Source of the DNA: an uncultured Prevotellaceae bacterium
GTDB lineage: Bacteria > Bacteroidota > Bacteroidia > Bacteroidales > Bacteroidaceae
Direction of reading: 5' to 3'
Length of the DNA stretch: 43,478 nt
Assembly: GCA_902800595.1 (NCBI GenBank)
Contig: CADCFA010000019.1
Coordinates: 1 to 43,478 of the forward strand
The position numbers and the translations under genes were made by a program. The notes beneath the pieces are model-generated. The model saw only the letters and a list, made by a program, of their open reading frames with translations. It did not search any database and was not told the DNA's origin. Below are positions 17,187-24,979 of the stretch, piece after piece; the stretch's first letter is position 1, and each line of letters opens with the position of its first letter.

Positions 17187-17947
17187 TGGTCTGGATTTTC
17201 TATAAAACCTTGATATTCAGGAACCAGTCCAGACATGACGGAATCGTATGCCTGGTGCATGGTAGCAGCCACATTGTCAGGCCCCTGTCCTACAGGGTAT
17301 ATAGGCTGATGGATAGTCAGTGAGAGCGGATGCCAGTTGATGAGATTGATGAATCCCTTCGTGCGTGGCAGGATGTCGAAAGAGCCATTGATGGTCAGCG
17401 GCACCACAGGCAGCTGCAGCTCGTCGGCAAGCGCAAAGGCTCCTTTCTTGAATGTACCCATGTGACCTGTAAATGAACGGGCACCCTCCGGGAACACCGT
17501 CACGCTGTAACCCTCCTGCAGAATCTCACGGGCACGTTCGTAAGTCCTTTGTATCTTTTTTGGTCCGCGCTTATCGACAAATATCTGATGCGACTTTCTG
17601 CAGGCATAGCCGATAAACGGAATCTTGCCCAACTCATGTTTCATCATCCATTTGAAGTTACGCCCCAGATACCCATAGATCACAAAGATGTCGAAGATAC
17701 CCTGATGGTTGGCCACAAACACGTAGCTCTGATCCTTCTCCAGGTTCTCCCTTCCTTCTATCTTGATGGGTATCAGCAGTACTCTTACAATCACCTTAGC
17801 CCACCATCTTCCAGGATAATAGCCCCAGAAGTGGCCATTGCCGATAGTAGTACCAATACCTACCTCCAAAGCCGTGAAGATGGTGATAAACAGCAGTATC
17901 GGCAGTCCTACAATAATCTGATAGAGCTTATATAATAGAGATAACAT
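17183..17947 (-). CDS. 1-acyl-sn-glycerol-3-phosphate acyltransferase-type enzyme
   Basis: 254 residues of the PlsC family. An N-terminal membrane helix is followed by the catalytic H-x4-D motif in NHQGIFDIF, block II near GRNFKWMMKHELG, the substrate-binding FPEGARSF and block IV VVPLTINGS. The family transfers an acyl chain to the 2-position of lysophosphatidate at the inner face of the cytoplasmic membrane. It follows the polyprenol-phosphate glycosyltransferase with only a 7-bp tandem repeat between them and overlaps the phosphoesterase. Confidence 0.9.
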   Translation of the reverse strand: MLSLLYKLYQIIVGLPILLFITIFTALEVGIGTTIGNGHFWGYYPGRWWAKVIVRVLLIPIKIEGRENLEKDQSYVFVANHQGIFDIFVIYGYLGRNFKWMMKHELGKIPFIGYACRKSHQIFVDKRGPKKIQRTYERAREILQEGYSVTVFPEGARSFTGHMGTFKKGAFALADELQLPVVPLTINGSFDILPRTKGFINLINWHPLSLTIHQPIYPVGQGPDNVAATMHQAYDSVMSGLVPEYQGFIENPDQ

Positions 17948-17974
17948 TTAATCTTTAATGTTTAATCTTTAATC
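17947..17974. repeat. Heptamer tandem repeat (TTTAATC) at a gene junction
   Basis: Four units TTTAATC/TTTAATG in a row fill the gap between two minus-strand genes and also form the last codons and stop of the glycosyltransferase gene. Confidence 0.85.
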
Positions 17975-18711
17975 TTGGGATATTTCCTCGTCCAGCCGTC
18001 CCAGCGCAGGCGCATCACACCGAAGAACGCCTCCCCGAAGATGCCACCCGACATCTTGCTGGTACCTTCGCAGCGGTTCACGAATATCACGCTGACCTCC
18101 TTGATCTTAAAGCCGATCTTATAGGCTGTATATTTCATCTCAATCTGGAAACCATAGCCCTTGAAACGGATCTTGTCGAGTTCGATGGTCTTCAGTACAC
18201 GACGCTTGTAGCACACGAAACCTGCTGTGGTGTCATGAACCATAAACCCTGTTACTATTCTCACGTATTTCGATGCGAAGTAACTCATCAGCACGCGCCC
18301 GATGGGCCAGTTTACCACGTTGACACCTGTCACGTAGCGTGAGCCGATAGCCACGTCGTTACCCTCATCATGACAGGCCGCATAGAGTCTCGGCAGGTCG
18401 TGGGGATCATGGCTGAAGTCGGCATCCATCTCAAACACGTATTCGTAATTGCGCTCAAGTGCCCATTTGAAACCAGTGATGTAGGCTGTGCCCAGTCCGA
18501 GCTTGCCCTTACGCTCCAGAATAAACAGACGGTCTGAGAACTCATTTGATATGAGCACTTTCACAATGGCAGCAGTTCCGTCAGGGGAGCCGTCGTCGAT
18601 GACAAGTATATGGAAACACTTATCCAAGGCAAACACCGCACGGATAATTTTCTCGATGTTTTCCTTCTCATTATAAGTCGGTATGATGACAATACTATCG
18701 CTCTGATGCAT
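17962..18711 (-). CDS. Polyprenol monophosphomannose synthase-like GT2 glycosyltransferase
   Basis: 249 residues, soluble DPM1-type GT2 enzyme. N-terminal VIIPTYNEKENI, VIDDGSPDGTA and the DXD-like FEMDADFSHDP bind the nucleotide sugar; IGSRYVTGVNVVNWPIGR and a TTAGFVCYKR segment are typical of dolichol/polyprenol-phosphate mannosyltransferases. No membrane helices of the longer DPM type are present. It is the first gene of a unit running through the acyltransferase, phosphoesterase and GH5. Donor sugar (mannose or glucose) is inferred from the family. Confidence 0.85.
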   Translation of the reverse strand: MHQSDSIVIIPTYNEKENIEKIIRAVFALDKCFHILVIDDGSPDGTAAIVKVLISNEFSDRLFILERKGKLGLGTAYITGFKWALERNYEYVFEMDADFSHDPHDLPRLYAACHDEGNDVAIGSRYVTGVNVVNWPIGRVLMSYFASKYVRIVTGFMVHDTTAGFVCYKRRVLKTIELDKIRFKGYGFQIEMKYTAYKIGFKIKEVSVIFVNRCEGTSKMSGGIFGEAFFGVMRLRWDGWTRKYPKIKD

Positions 18712-18731
18712 TTTTTTTCAGATTTACGCCG

Positions 18732-18763
18732 CAAAGGTACGAATAAGTGAGCAAAATACCAAA
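18732..18763 (-). promoter_or_regulatory. Promoter of the GT2-PlsC-phosphoesterase unit
   Basis: On the minus strand TTTG (18760-18763), 20 bp, then TACCTTTG (18732-18739). It lies back to back with the mfd promoter. Confidence 0.75.
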
Positions 18764-18771
18764 TTTTTTAG

Positions 18772-18779
18772 TATTTTTG
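18772..18779 (+). promoter_or_regulatory. -7 promoter element of mfd
   Basis: TATTTTTG, 14 bp before the mfd ATG at 18794. The 5' leader must be very short. Confidence 0.6.
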
Positions 18780-18793
18780 CACCCGATTACGCG

Positions 18794-21700
18794 ATGAATA
18801 TACAGGAATTAGAGAGATTATACGTCCAGTTGCCGCAAGTGTCGGCTCTGGCAAAACTGTTGGGGAAATCTTCCGAAAGGCATATTTTCCTCGATGGTTT
18901 GTTGGGTTCTTCAGCCCCGATGCTGTTTGCTGGTCTGGCTTCCAAGAGTCAGGCGCAGTTACTTTTCGTACTTCAGGATGCTGAGGAGGCAGGTTATTTC
19001 TACCACGATCTCACCCAGTTGATGGGTACAGACGATGTATTGTTTTTCCCCTCCAGCTATCGGCGTGCCGTGAAGTATGCCCAGCGCGATGCCGCGAGTG
19101 AGATTCTGCGTACCGAAGTACTGACACGTCTGTCGGTTCTTGCCTCTCACCTTTATATCATCACCTATCCAGAAGCTTTGGCAGAACTCGTGGTCTCTAA
19201 GAAGAATCTCGATTCTCGTACACTGGTTCTTGAAAAGGACCAGACCATAGCGGTGGATGATATTGAGAAGACGCTTCGTGATTTCGGCTTCCGTGAGGTT
19301 GATTACGTTTATGAACCTGGTCAGTTTGCCGTGCGTGGCTCCATCCTTGATGTCTATTCGTTCAGTTGCGAATATCCTTACCGCATCGACTTCTTTGGCG
19401 ACGATATCGACTCTATCCGCACGTTTGAGGTAGAGGATCAGTTGTCGAAGGATCAGCGCACCCGAGTGGAGATCGTACCTGAACTGGTGAGTACAGACGA
19501 TAAGGTGCCTTTCCTCTCTTTCTTACCTCAGGAGATGCTGTTGGTAACGAAGGATTATGATTTTGTGCGTGATGCCATCGACCGTATTTACAAAGAGGGA
19601 TTCTCTGCTCAGGCAAAGGCTGAGCAGATGAGTGGTGCCACAGAGTTGGAACAGCATGAGATAGAGCTTCAGATGCGCAAGGACCTGCAGTTGATAACAG
19701 GTGCCCAGTTCAGGGATGCTGCCGACACCTTCCGTCGCATTGAGTTTGGTCATCGTCCCTCAAATCTGTCCGCTCACCTCTCTACGCTCACCTTCCATGT
19801 CTCTGTTCAGCCACTCTTCCATAAGAACTTCGACTTGCTTACCCAAGCCTTTGAGGACTATCTGCTGCAGGGGTATCAGATCTATATCCTCGCCGATAGT
19901 CAGAAACAGAACGAACGCCTGAAGGACATCTTCGCCGAAAAGGCTAAGGACATCGTATTCACCCCCATTCAAAATACCCTTCATGAAGGTTTCGTCGATG
20001 ATGATTTGCGTGTCTGTTTCTTTACCGATCACCAGATATTCGACCGTTTCCATAAATACAACCTGAAGAGCGACAAGGCCCGCAGTGGCAAGATGGCACT
20101 CACGCTGAAAGAGATCCAGCAGTTCGAGATAGGCGACTACGTGGTACATGTTGATCATGGTGTCGGTAAGTTTGGCGGCTTGGTGCGTATGCCCGTCACC
20201 AATGCGAAGGGCGAGGCAACCTATCAGGAGATGATCAAGATCACCTATCAGCATGGCGACAGCATTTACGTGACCATCCACTCCTTGTATAAAGTCTCGA
20301 AATACAAGTCGCAGGATGGGGGTGAGGGCCCTCGTCTCTCCACACTTGGCACAGGCCAGTGGGAGCGCATGAAGGAACGTACCAAGAAGCATATCAAGGA
20401 TATCGCCCGCGACCTGATTAAGCTCTATGCCAAGCGCCGTCGTGAGAAAGGTTTTGCTTTCAGTCACGATACCTATCTGCAGCACGAGCTGGAGGCCAGC
20501 TTCCTCTATGAGGATACCCCCGATCAGCTGAAGGCTACGCAGGATGTGAAGGCTGATATGGAGATGGCGAAGCCGATGGACCGTCTGGTATGTGGTGATG
20601 TGGGCTTCGGTAAGACCGAGGTGGCTATCCGTGCCGCCTTCAAGGCTGCTACCGATGGTAAGCAAGTGGCTGTGCTGGTGCCTACCACAGTACTAGCTTA
20701 TCAGCACTTCCGTACGTTCACAAGCCGACTGAAGGATATGCCGGTACGCGTCGAGTATCTCACACGTGCCCGAACCACCAAGCAGACCACTGCCATCCTG
20801 AAAGATCTGGCAGAGGGTAGGGTAGATATAATAATAGGTACGCATAAACTTATCAGTAAGTCCGTACAGTTCAAGGATCTCGGACTGCTCATCATCGACG
20901 AGGAACAGAAGTTTGGCGTCTCTACCAAAGAGAAACTGCGCCAGCTGAAGTCGAATGTTGATACTCTCACCATGTCGGCTACCCCCATTCCCCGCACGTT
21001 GCAGTTCTCGCTGGTGGGTGCCCGTGATCTCAGTGTCATCCAGACGCCACCGCCCAACCGTTATCCCATCCAGACGGAGATCCACACCTTTGGTGCAGAG
21101 ATCATCACCGATGCCATCAACTTCGAGATGTCGCGCAACGGACAGATATACTTTGTCAACAACCGCATCAGCGACCTCACCCACATCGCGGAGATGATTC
21201 ATAAATACATCCCAGATGCCCGTGTGGCTATCGGACATGGACAGATGAAACCCGAGGAACTCGAAAAGATTATCCTCGATTTCTCCAATTATGATTATGA
21301 CGTGCTGCTCTCTACCACCATCGTTGAGAACGGTATTGACATCCCCAACGCTAATACTATCATCATCAACAGTGCGCATAACTTCGGACTCTCCGACCTG
21401 CATCAGATGCGAGGTCGTGTGGGACGAGGCAACCGCAAAGCCTTCTGTTATCTGCTGGCACCACCATTAGCCGACCTGCCTGCTGATAGTCGTCGTCGTT
21501 TGGAGGCTCTCGAAAACTTCTCCGACCTTGGCTCAGGTATCAACATCGCCATGCAGGATCTCGATATCCGTGGTGCAGGTAATCTGCTGGGTTCTGAGCA
21601 AAGCGGCTTCATCTCCGATCTCGGCTATGAGACCTATCAGAAGATCCTCAATCAGGCGATGGCGGAGCTGCGTAACGAGGAGCCGGAACTCAAAGCAGAA

Positions 21701-22216
21701 AGTCAAGAGTCCTCACCTCTCGCCGCTGATCTCTCGTCTCTGAGTTTCGTTGATGACTGTGCCCTCGAATCCGATATCGAGATGTACTTTCCCGATCAGT
21801 ATGTCCCCAGTGACTCAGAACGTATGCTGCTCTATCGCGAGCTTGACAACCTGGCTGGTCGTCATGACCTGGAGGCATCGCTTGAGGCCTATCGTACACG
21901 TCTCAGAGACCGCTTTGGCGAGATCCCCGATGTTGCCGAAGAACTCATCCGCGTGGTGCCGCTTCGTGTCTATGGCAAGCAGCTGGGCATCGAGAAGATC
22001 ATGCTGAAACAAGGTCACATGTACCTCTATTTCGTGAGCAACACCAATAGTCCTTACTTCCAGAGCGAAGCCTTTGGCAAGATTCTCAACTATGTGTCGA
22101 GTCATCCGCGTCAGTGCAACTTCCGTGAGGCTAACGAGAAGCGTTCCGTGGTCATCACACCAGTAGCTTCTGTTGGTGATGCACTGACAATTTGTCGTGC
22201 AATTGCGACAGAATGA
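18794..22216 (+). CDS. mfd: Transcription-repair coupling factor
   Basis: 1140 residues, normal for Mfd. It removes RNA polymerase stalled at DNA lesions and recruits UvrA. Order: UvrB-like N-terminal modules (to about 340, with the FRGSILDVYSF-like segment reading VRGSILDVYSF), CarD-like RNA-polymerase-interacting domain at about 440-520 (FEIGDYVVHVDHGVGKF), RecG-like translocase with Walker A GDVGFGKT (601-608), DEEQ (702-705), SATPIPRTL and the motif VI region QMRGRVGRGNRKAF, then the C-terminal TRCF domain from about 980. A short hydrophilic insert lies near 970 (EPELKAESQESSPLAAD). Confidence 0.97.
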   Translation: MNIQELERLYVQLPQVSALAKLLGKSSERHIFLDGLLGSSAPMLFAGLASKSQAQLLFVLQDAEEAGYFYHDLTQLMGTDDVLFFPSSYRRAVKYAQRDAASEILRTEVLTRLSVLASHLYIITYPEALAELVVSKKNLDSRTLVLEKDQTIAVDDIEKTLRDFGFREVDYVYEPGQFAVRGSILDVYSFSCEYPYRIDFFGDDIDSIRTFEVEDQLSKDQRTRVEIVPELVSTDDKVPFLSFLPQEMLLVTKDYDFVRDAIDRIYKEGFSAQAKAEQMSGATELEQHEIELQMRKDLQLITGAQFRDAADTFRRIEFGHRPSNLSAHLSTLTFHVSVQPLFHKNFDLLTQAFEDYLLQGYQIYILADSQKQNERLKDIFAEKAKDIVFTPIQNTLHEGFVDDDLRVCFFTDHQIFDRFHKYNLKSDKARSGKMALTLKEIQQFEIGDYVVHVDHGVGKFGGLVRMPVTNAKGEATYQEMIKITYQHGDSIYVTIHSLYKVSKYKSQDGGEGPRLSTLGTGQWERMKERTKKHIKDIARDLIKLYAKRRREKGFAFSHDTYLQHELEASFLYEDTPDQLKATQDVKADMEMAKPMDRLVCGDVGFGKTEVAIRAAFKAATDGKQVAVLVPTTVLAYQHFRTFTSRLKDMPVRVEYLTRARTTKQTTAILKDLAEGRVDIIIGTHKLISKSVQFKDLGLLIIDEEQKFGVSTKEKLRQLKSNVDTLTMSATPIPRTLQFSLVGARDLSVIQTPPPNRYPIQTEIHTFGAEIITDAINFEMSRNGQIYFVNNRISDLTHIAEMIHKYIPDARVAIGHGQMKPEELEKIILDFSNYDYDVLLSTTIVENGIDIPNANTIIINSAHNFGLSDLHQMRGRVGRGNRKAFCYLLAPPLADLPADSRRRLEALENFSDLGSGINIAMQDLDIRGAGNLLGSEQSGFISDLGYETYQKILNQAMAELRNEEPELKAESQESSPLAADLSSLSFVDDCALESDIEMYFPDQYVPSDSERMLLYRELDNLAGRHDLEASLEAYRTRLRDRFGEIPDVAEELIRVVPLRVYGKQLGIEKIMLKQGHMYLYFVSNTNSPYFQSEAFGKILNYVSSHPRQCNFREANEKRSVVITPVASVGDALTICRAIATE

Positions 22217-22253
22217 CATATAAAAACCTCCTGGCATCTTTATTGCCAATAGC

Positions 22254-22281
22254 TTAATGAGCGCCGCAAGGAACTCGTTAA
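22254..22281. promoter_or_regulatory. Imperfect palindrome upstream of hsp20, possible operator
   Basis: TTAATGAG and CTCGTTAA (one mismatch in the inverted repeat) are separated by 12 bp and lie 49 bp before the hsp20 start. It is not the CIRCE sequence. No TAnnTTTG was found in this gap, so a different promoter class could be used. Function is inferred from position alone. Confidence 0.3.
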
Positions 22282-22315
22282 AATAGTTAACATGTTTAAT
22301 TTAAAAAATATAATT

Positions 22316-22322
22316 AGGAGGT
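22316..22322 (+). promoter_or_regulatory. Strong Shine-Dalgarno sequence of hsp20
   Basis: AGGAGGT ends 7 bp before ATG 22330. This is a perfect anti-SD match and is unusual here, since the other genes of the window lack one. It favours the first of the two adjacent ATG codons. Confidence 0.75.
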
Positions 22323-22329
22323 AAAGATT

Positions 22330-22755
22330 ATGATGCCAGTAATGAGAAGTAACAGCTGGATTCCCAGTGTGTTCAATGATTTGTTTGATACAGAGTTTAT
22401 GCCGAAGGCAAACTGCACAGCACCAGCTATCAACGTAAAAGAAAGTGACAAGGCTTACACCGTAGAGCTTGCTGCACCGGGCATGAAGAAGGAGGACTTC
22501 AATGTACATATCAATGATGAGGGCAACCTGATCATCAAGATGGAGAGCAAGAATGAGAAGAAGGAGGAAGACAAGAACACCCGCTACCTGCGTCGTGAGT
22601 TCTCTTACTCAAAGTTCGAGCAGACATTGATTCTGCCAGACGATGTGAAGAAGGAGGATATCTCAGCCAAGGTTGAGCATGGTGTTTTGACCATAGAACT
22701 CCCCAAGGTCATTGAAGAGAAAGTAAAGGTATCACGTCAGATTGATATCGTATAA
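22330..22755 (+). CDS. Small heat shock protein, Hsp20/alpha-crystallin family
   Basis: 141 residues. The alpha-crystallin domain spans about 38-130: PAINVKESDKAYTVELAAPG, FNVHINDEGNLIIKM, YLRREFSYSKFEQ and the conserved HGVLTIELPK. The C-terminus has an IDIV that may serve as the I-x-I/V oligomer anchor. Holdase chaperone of unfolded cytoplasmic proteins. It has its own leader with a strong Shine-Dalgarno site and ends in a strong hairpin, so it is likely monocistronic. Confidence 0.93.
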   Translation: MMPVMRSNSWIPSVFNDLFDTEFMPKANCTAPAINVKESDKAYTVELAAPGMKKEDFNVHINDEGNLIIKMESKNEKKEEDKNTRYLRREFSYSKFEQTLILPDDVKKEDISAKVEHGVLTIELPKVIEEKVKVSRQIDIV

Positions 22756-22776
22756 ATTTAGTATTATTGTATAGCA

Positions 22777-22806
22777 AACGGGGCTCACATCACTGTGAGC
22801 CCCGTT
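22777..22806. terminator. Bidirectional terminator between hsp20 and the cytidylate kinase-like gene
   Basis: A 13-bp perfect stem AACGGGGCTCACA / TGTGAGCCCCGTT with a 4-nt loop lies between convergent genes. Confidence 0.8.
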
Positions 22807-22822
22807 AATGTTTCTATGTACC

Positions 22823-23458
22823 TTATTTACTTGTACGATTGATGAAGTCCATAATGATCTCTGCGGCGTCATCTTCGGTCAGGTCGTCCGTTGAGATGAC
22901 GAGATCATAGTTGCGGGTGTCGTAACGCGAGGTATCCTCATATTTCTTGATGTAAGTCTCGCGGCTGGTATCCATCTTCTCGATGATGTCACGAGCCTCC
23001 TGCTCACTGACGTTCTGACGACTCATGATGCGCTGAACACGATGCTCCATCGAAGCCTGAAGGAAGATGTTCAGGTGGTTGGGCCACTCGCGGAATACCA
23101 TGAATCCTGTACGACCTGCTACAACGCACGATGACTGCACTGCCACTTCCTCCAGAATGCGCTTCTCGGTTTCGAACAGAGATTGGTTGTCGAGCTTCAC
23201 CTCGGCTTCCATCGGCTGATGGGTACTGTTTACTAGCGTGTTATAGTAGTTGTTGATGTCATTCCACCAAGACTTCTTCTGTGCCTTGATCTCCTCAATG
23301 CGCTCAATGGTGAGCCCGAACTTATGGGTTAGTCCCTCAACGATGGCCTTATCGCAGTATTTTACACCTAACTTCTCTGCCAGTTTGCGTCCCACCGTAC
23401 GTCCACCAGTACCGACTTCGCGGTTGATGGTAATCACAAATTTCTCGTTCTTGTTCAT
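22823..23458 (-). CDS. Cytidylate kinase-like family protein
   Basis: 211 residues of the cytidylate kinase-like family (PF13189). The N-terminal FVITINREVGTGGRTVGRKL stretch replaces a standard P-loop with the REVGTGGR form of this family. Later marks are CVVAGRTGFMVF, an Arg-rich lid (HRVQRIMSRQNVSEQEA) and YDLVISTDDL. It probably phosphorylates a nucleotide, but the true cmk is usually a separate gene and the substrate is not known. The start at 23458 is chosen over 23482 because MNKNEKFVITI is the natural N-terminus. It is 53 bp behind the trpB-like gene. Confidence 0.85.
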   Translation of the reverse strand: MNKNEKFVITINREVGTGGRTVGRKLAEKLGVKYCDKAIVEGLTHKFGLTIERIEEIKAQKKSWWNDINNYYNTLVNSTHQPMEAEVKLDNQSLFETEKRILEEVAVQSSCVVAGRTGFMVFREWPNHLNIFLQASMEHRVQRIMSRQNVSEQEARDIIEKMDTSRETYIKKYEDTSRYDTRNYDLVISTDDLTEDDAAEIIMDFINRTSK

Positions 23459-23511
23459 ATCTCCTTTGTTTTTTAGCCGCAACAGCCTAATGTAATATAG
23501 AAATATATTGA

Positions 23512-24876
23512 TTATTGCTGTTTATCGAGTTCTGCGAGGTTCTCGGCAATCATCTCGTCGGTGACGGTGTAGTTCTGCAGGTCACCCTTGATGAATGATT
23601 CGTAAGACGGCATGTCGATGAGTCCGTGACCAGAGAGGTTGAAGAGGATAACCTTTTCCTCGCCAGTCTCTTTGCACTTCTTAGCCTCGCGGATGGTGGC
23701 TGCAATGGCGTGTGTGCTCTCTGGCGCAGGGATGATACCCTCTGTGCGGGCGAAGAGCATACCAGCTTCGAAGGTCTCGAGCTGTGGGATGTCAACACCA
23801 TGCATCAGACCATCCTTGATGAGCTGGCTGATGATCATACCTGCACCATGGTAGCGCAGACCGCCTGCGTGGATATTGGAGGGCTTGAAGTTATGTCCCA
23901 GCGTGTACATCGGCAGCAGTGGGGTGTAGCCAGCCTCGTCGCCGAAGTCGTAGCGGAACTGTCCGCGCGTGAGCTTCGGACAGCTGTCGGGCTCGGCTGC
24001 GATAAACTCAGTGTGGCGCTCGCCGCTCAGGTTGTGGCGCATGAAGGGGAACGAGATACCACCGAAGTTAGAACCTCCACCGAAGCAGCCGATCACGATG
24101 TCGGGATACTCGCCAGCCATCTGCATCTGCTTTTCAGCCTCAAGACCGATGATGGTCTGGTGCAGACCTACGTGGTTGAGCACGGAGCCTAAAGTGTATT
24201 TACAGTTGGGCGTGGTGGTGGCGAGCTCTACTGCCTCAGAGATGGCTGTGCCCAATGAACCGGAGTGGGTGGGATCCTTGGTCAGGATGTCCTTACCGGC
24301 ACGGGTTGACATTGAGGGGGAGCCTGTGACCACGGCACCGAAAGTGCGCATGATGCTGGAGCGGTAGGGCTTCTGCTGCATGGTGATCTTCACCTGATAG
24401 ACGGCACAGTCGAGACCGTAGATTTTGGCAGCATAACTGAGGGCAGCGCCCCACTGGCCTGCACCAGTCTCGGTGGTGACATTGGTGGTGCCTTCCTGCT
24501 TGGCATAGTAGCACTGGGGCAGGGCAGAGTTGATCTTATGTGAACCTAAGGGGTTCGTACTCTCGTTCTTGAAATAGATGTGGGCGGGGGTGCCAAGGGC
24601 CTCTTCGAGGGCATAGGCGCGTACCAGCGGTGTAGAACGGTAGTATTTATACTTCTCGAGCACATCCTCAGGAATGTCGATCCAGCGATGCTCAGTATCC
24701 AACTCCTGCACACAGCACTCGCGTGGGAATATGTGTGCCAAATCGTCAACGCCGAGGGGCTGCTTGGTGACAGGATGAATTGGCGGCATGGGCTTGTTGG
24801 GCATGTCGGCCTGAATGTTGTACCACTGTGTAGGAATCTCACTCTCTTGGAGGATGAATTTTTTCTGTTTCGTCAT
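23512..24876 (-). CDS. Tryptophan synthase beta chain, TrpB2-type
   Basis: 454 residues, longer than TrpB1 (about 395) and of the TrpB2 group. Lys114 in NPLGSHKINSA binds pyridoxal phosphate; TETGAGQWG and the phosphate loop GCFGGGSNFGG follow. TrpB2 makes tryptophan from indole and serine, often without TrpA, or salvages indole. No trpA or other trp gene is nearby, which agrees with a stand-alone role. Promoter upstream at 24912-24919. Confidence 0.92.
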   Translation of the reverse strand: MTKQKKFILQESEIPTQWYNIQADMPNKPMPPIHPVTKQPLGVDDLAHIFPRECCVQELDTEHRWIDIPEDVLEKYKYYRSTPLVRAYALEEALGTPAHIYFKNESTNPLGSHKINSALPQCYYAKQEGTTNVTTETGAGQWGAALSYAAKIYGLDCAVYQVKITMQQKPYRSSIMRTFGAVVTGSPSMSTRAGKDILTKDPTHSGSLGTAISEAVELATTTPNCKYTLGSVLNHVGLHQTIIGLEAEKQMQMAGEYPDIVIGCFGGGSNFGGISFPFMRHNLSGERHTEFIAAEPDSCPKLTRGQFRYDFGDEAGYTPLLPMYTLGHNFKPSNIHAGGLRYHGAGMIISQLIKDGLMHGVDIPQLETFEAGMLFARTEGIIPAPESTHAIAATIREAKKCKETGEEKVILFNLSGHGLIDMPSYESFIKGDLQNYTVTDEMIAENLAELDKQQ

Positions 24877-24911
24877 AATTGATAAAGTTTAGGATTGGTA
24901 ATATCCGCGTG

Positions 24912-24919
24912 CAAAGGTA
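24912..24919 (-). promoter_or_regulatory. -7 promoter element of the trpB-like gene
   Basis: TACCTTTG on the minus strand, 35 bp before the ATG. The -33 region is the AAAAGTG-type tandem repeat and has no TTTG. Confidence 0.6.
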
Positions 24920-24922
24920 CAA

Positions 24923-24957
24923 AATAAAAGTGAAAAGTGAAAAGTGAAGCGTGAAAA
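24923..24957. repeat. Short AAAAGTG-type tandem repeat
   Basis: About four units of a 7-bp period (AAAAGTG, AAAAGTG, AAAAGTG, AAGCGTG) lie between the trpB-like promoter and the stop of the next gene upstream. Confidence 0.7.
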
Positions 24958-24979
24958 AATACCAAACTGGATAGCTTTT

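Noticed and set aside
19760-20665. A 301-codon minus-strand open frame
   Set aside because: It is a shadow of mfd, opposite to conserved translocase sequence.
22254-22281. CIRCE (HrcA) operator before hsp20
   Set aside because: The arms TTAATGAG/CTCGTTAA and the 12-bp spacer do not match the CIRCE sequence TTAGCACTC-N9-GAGTGCTAA.
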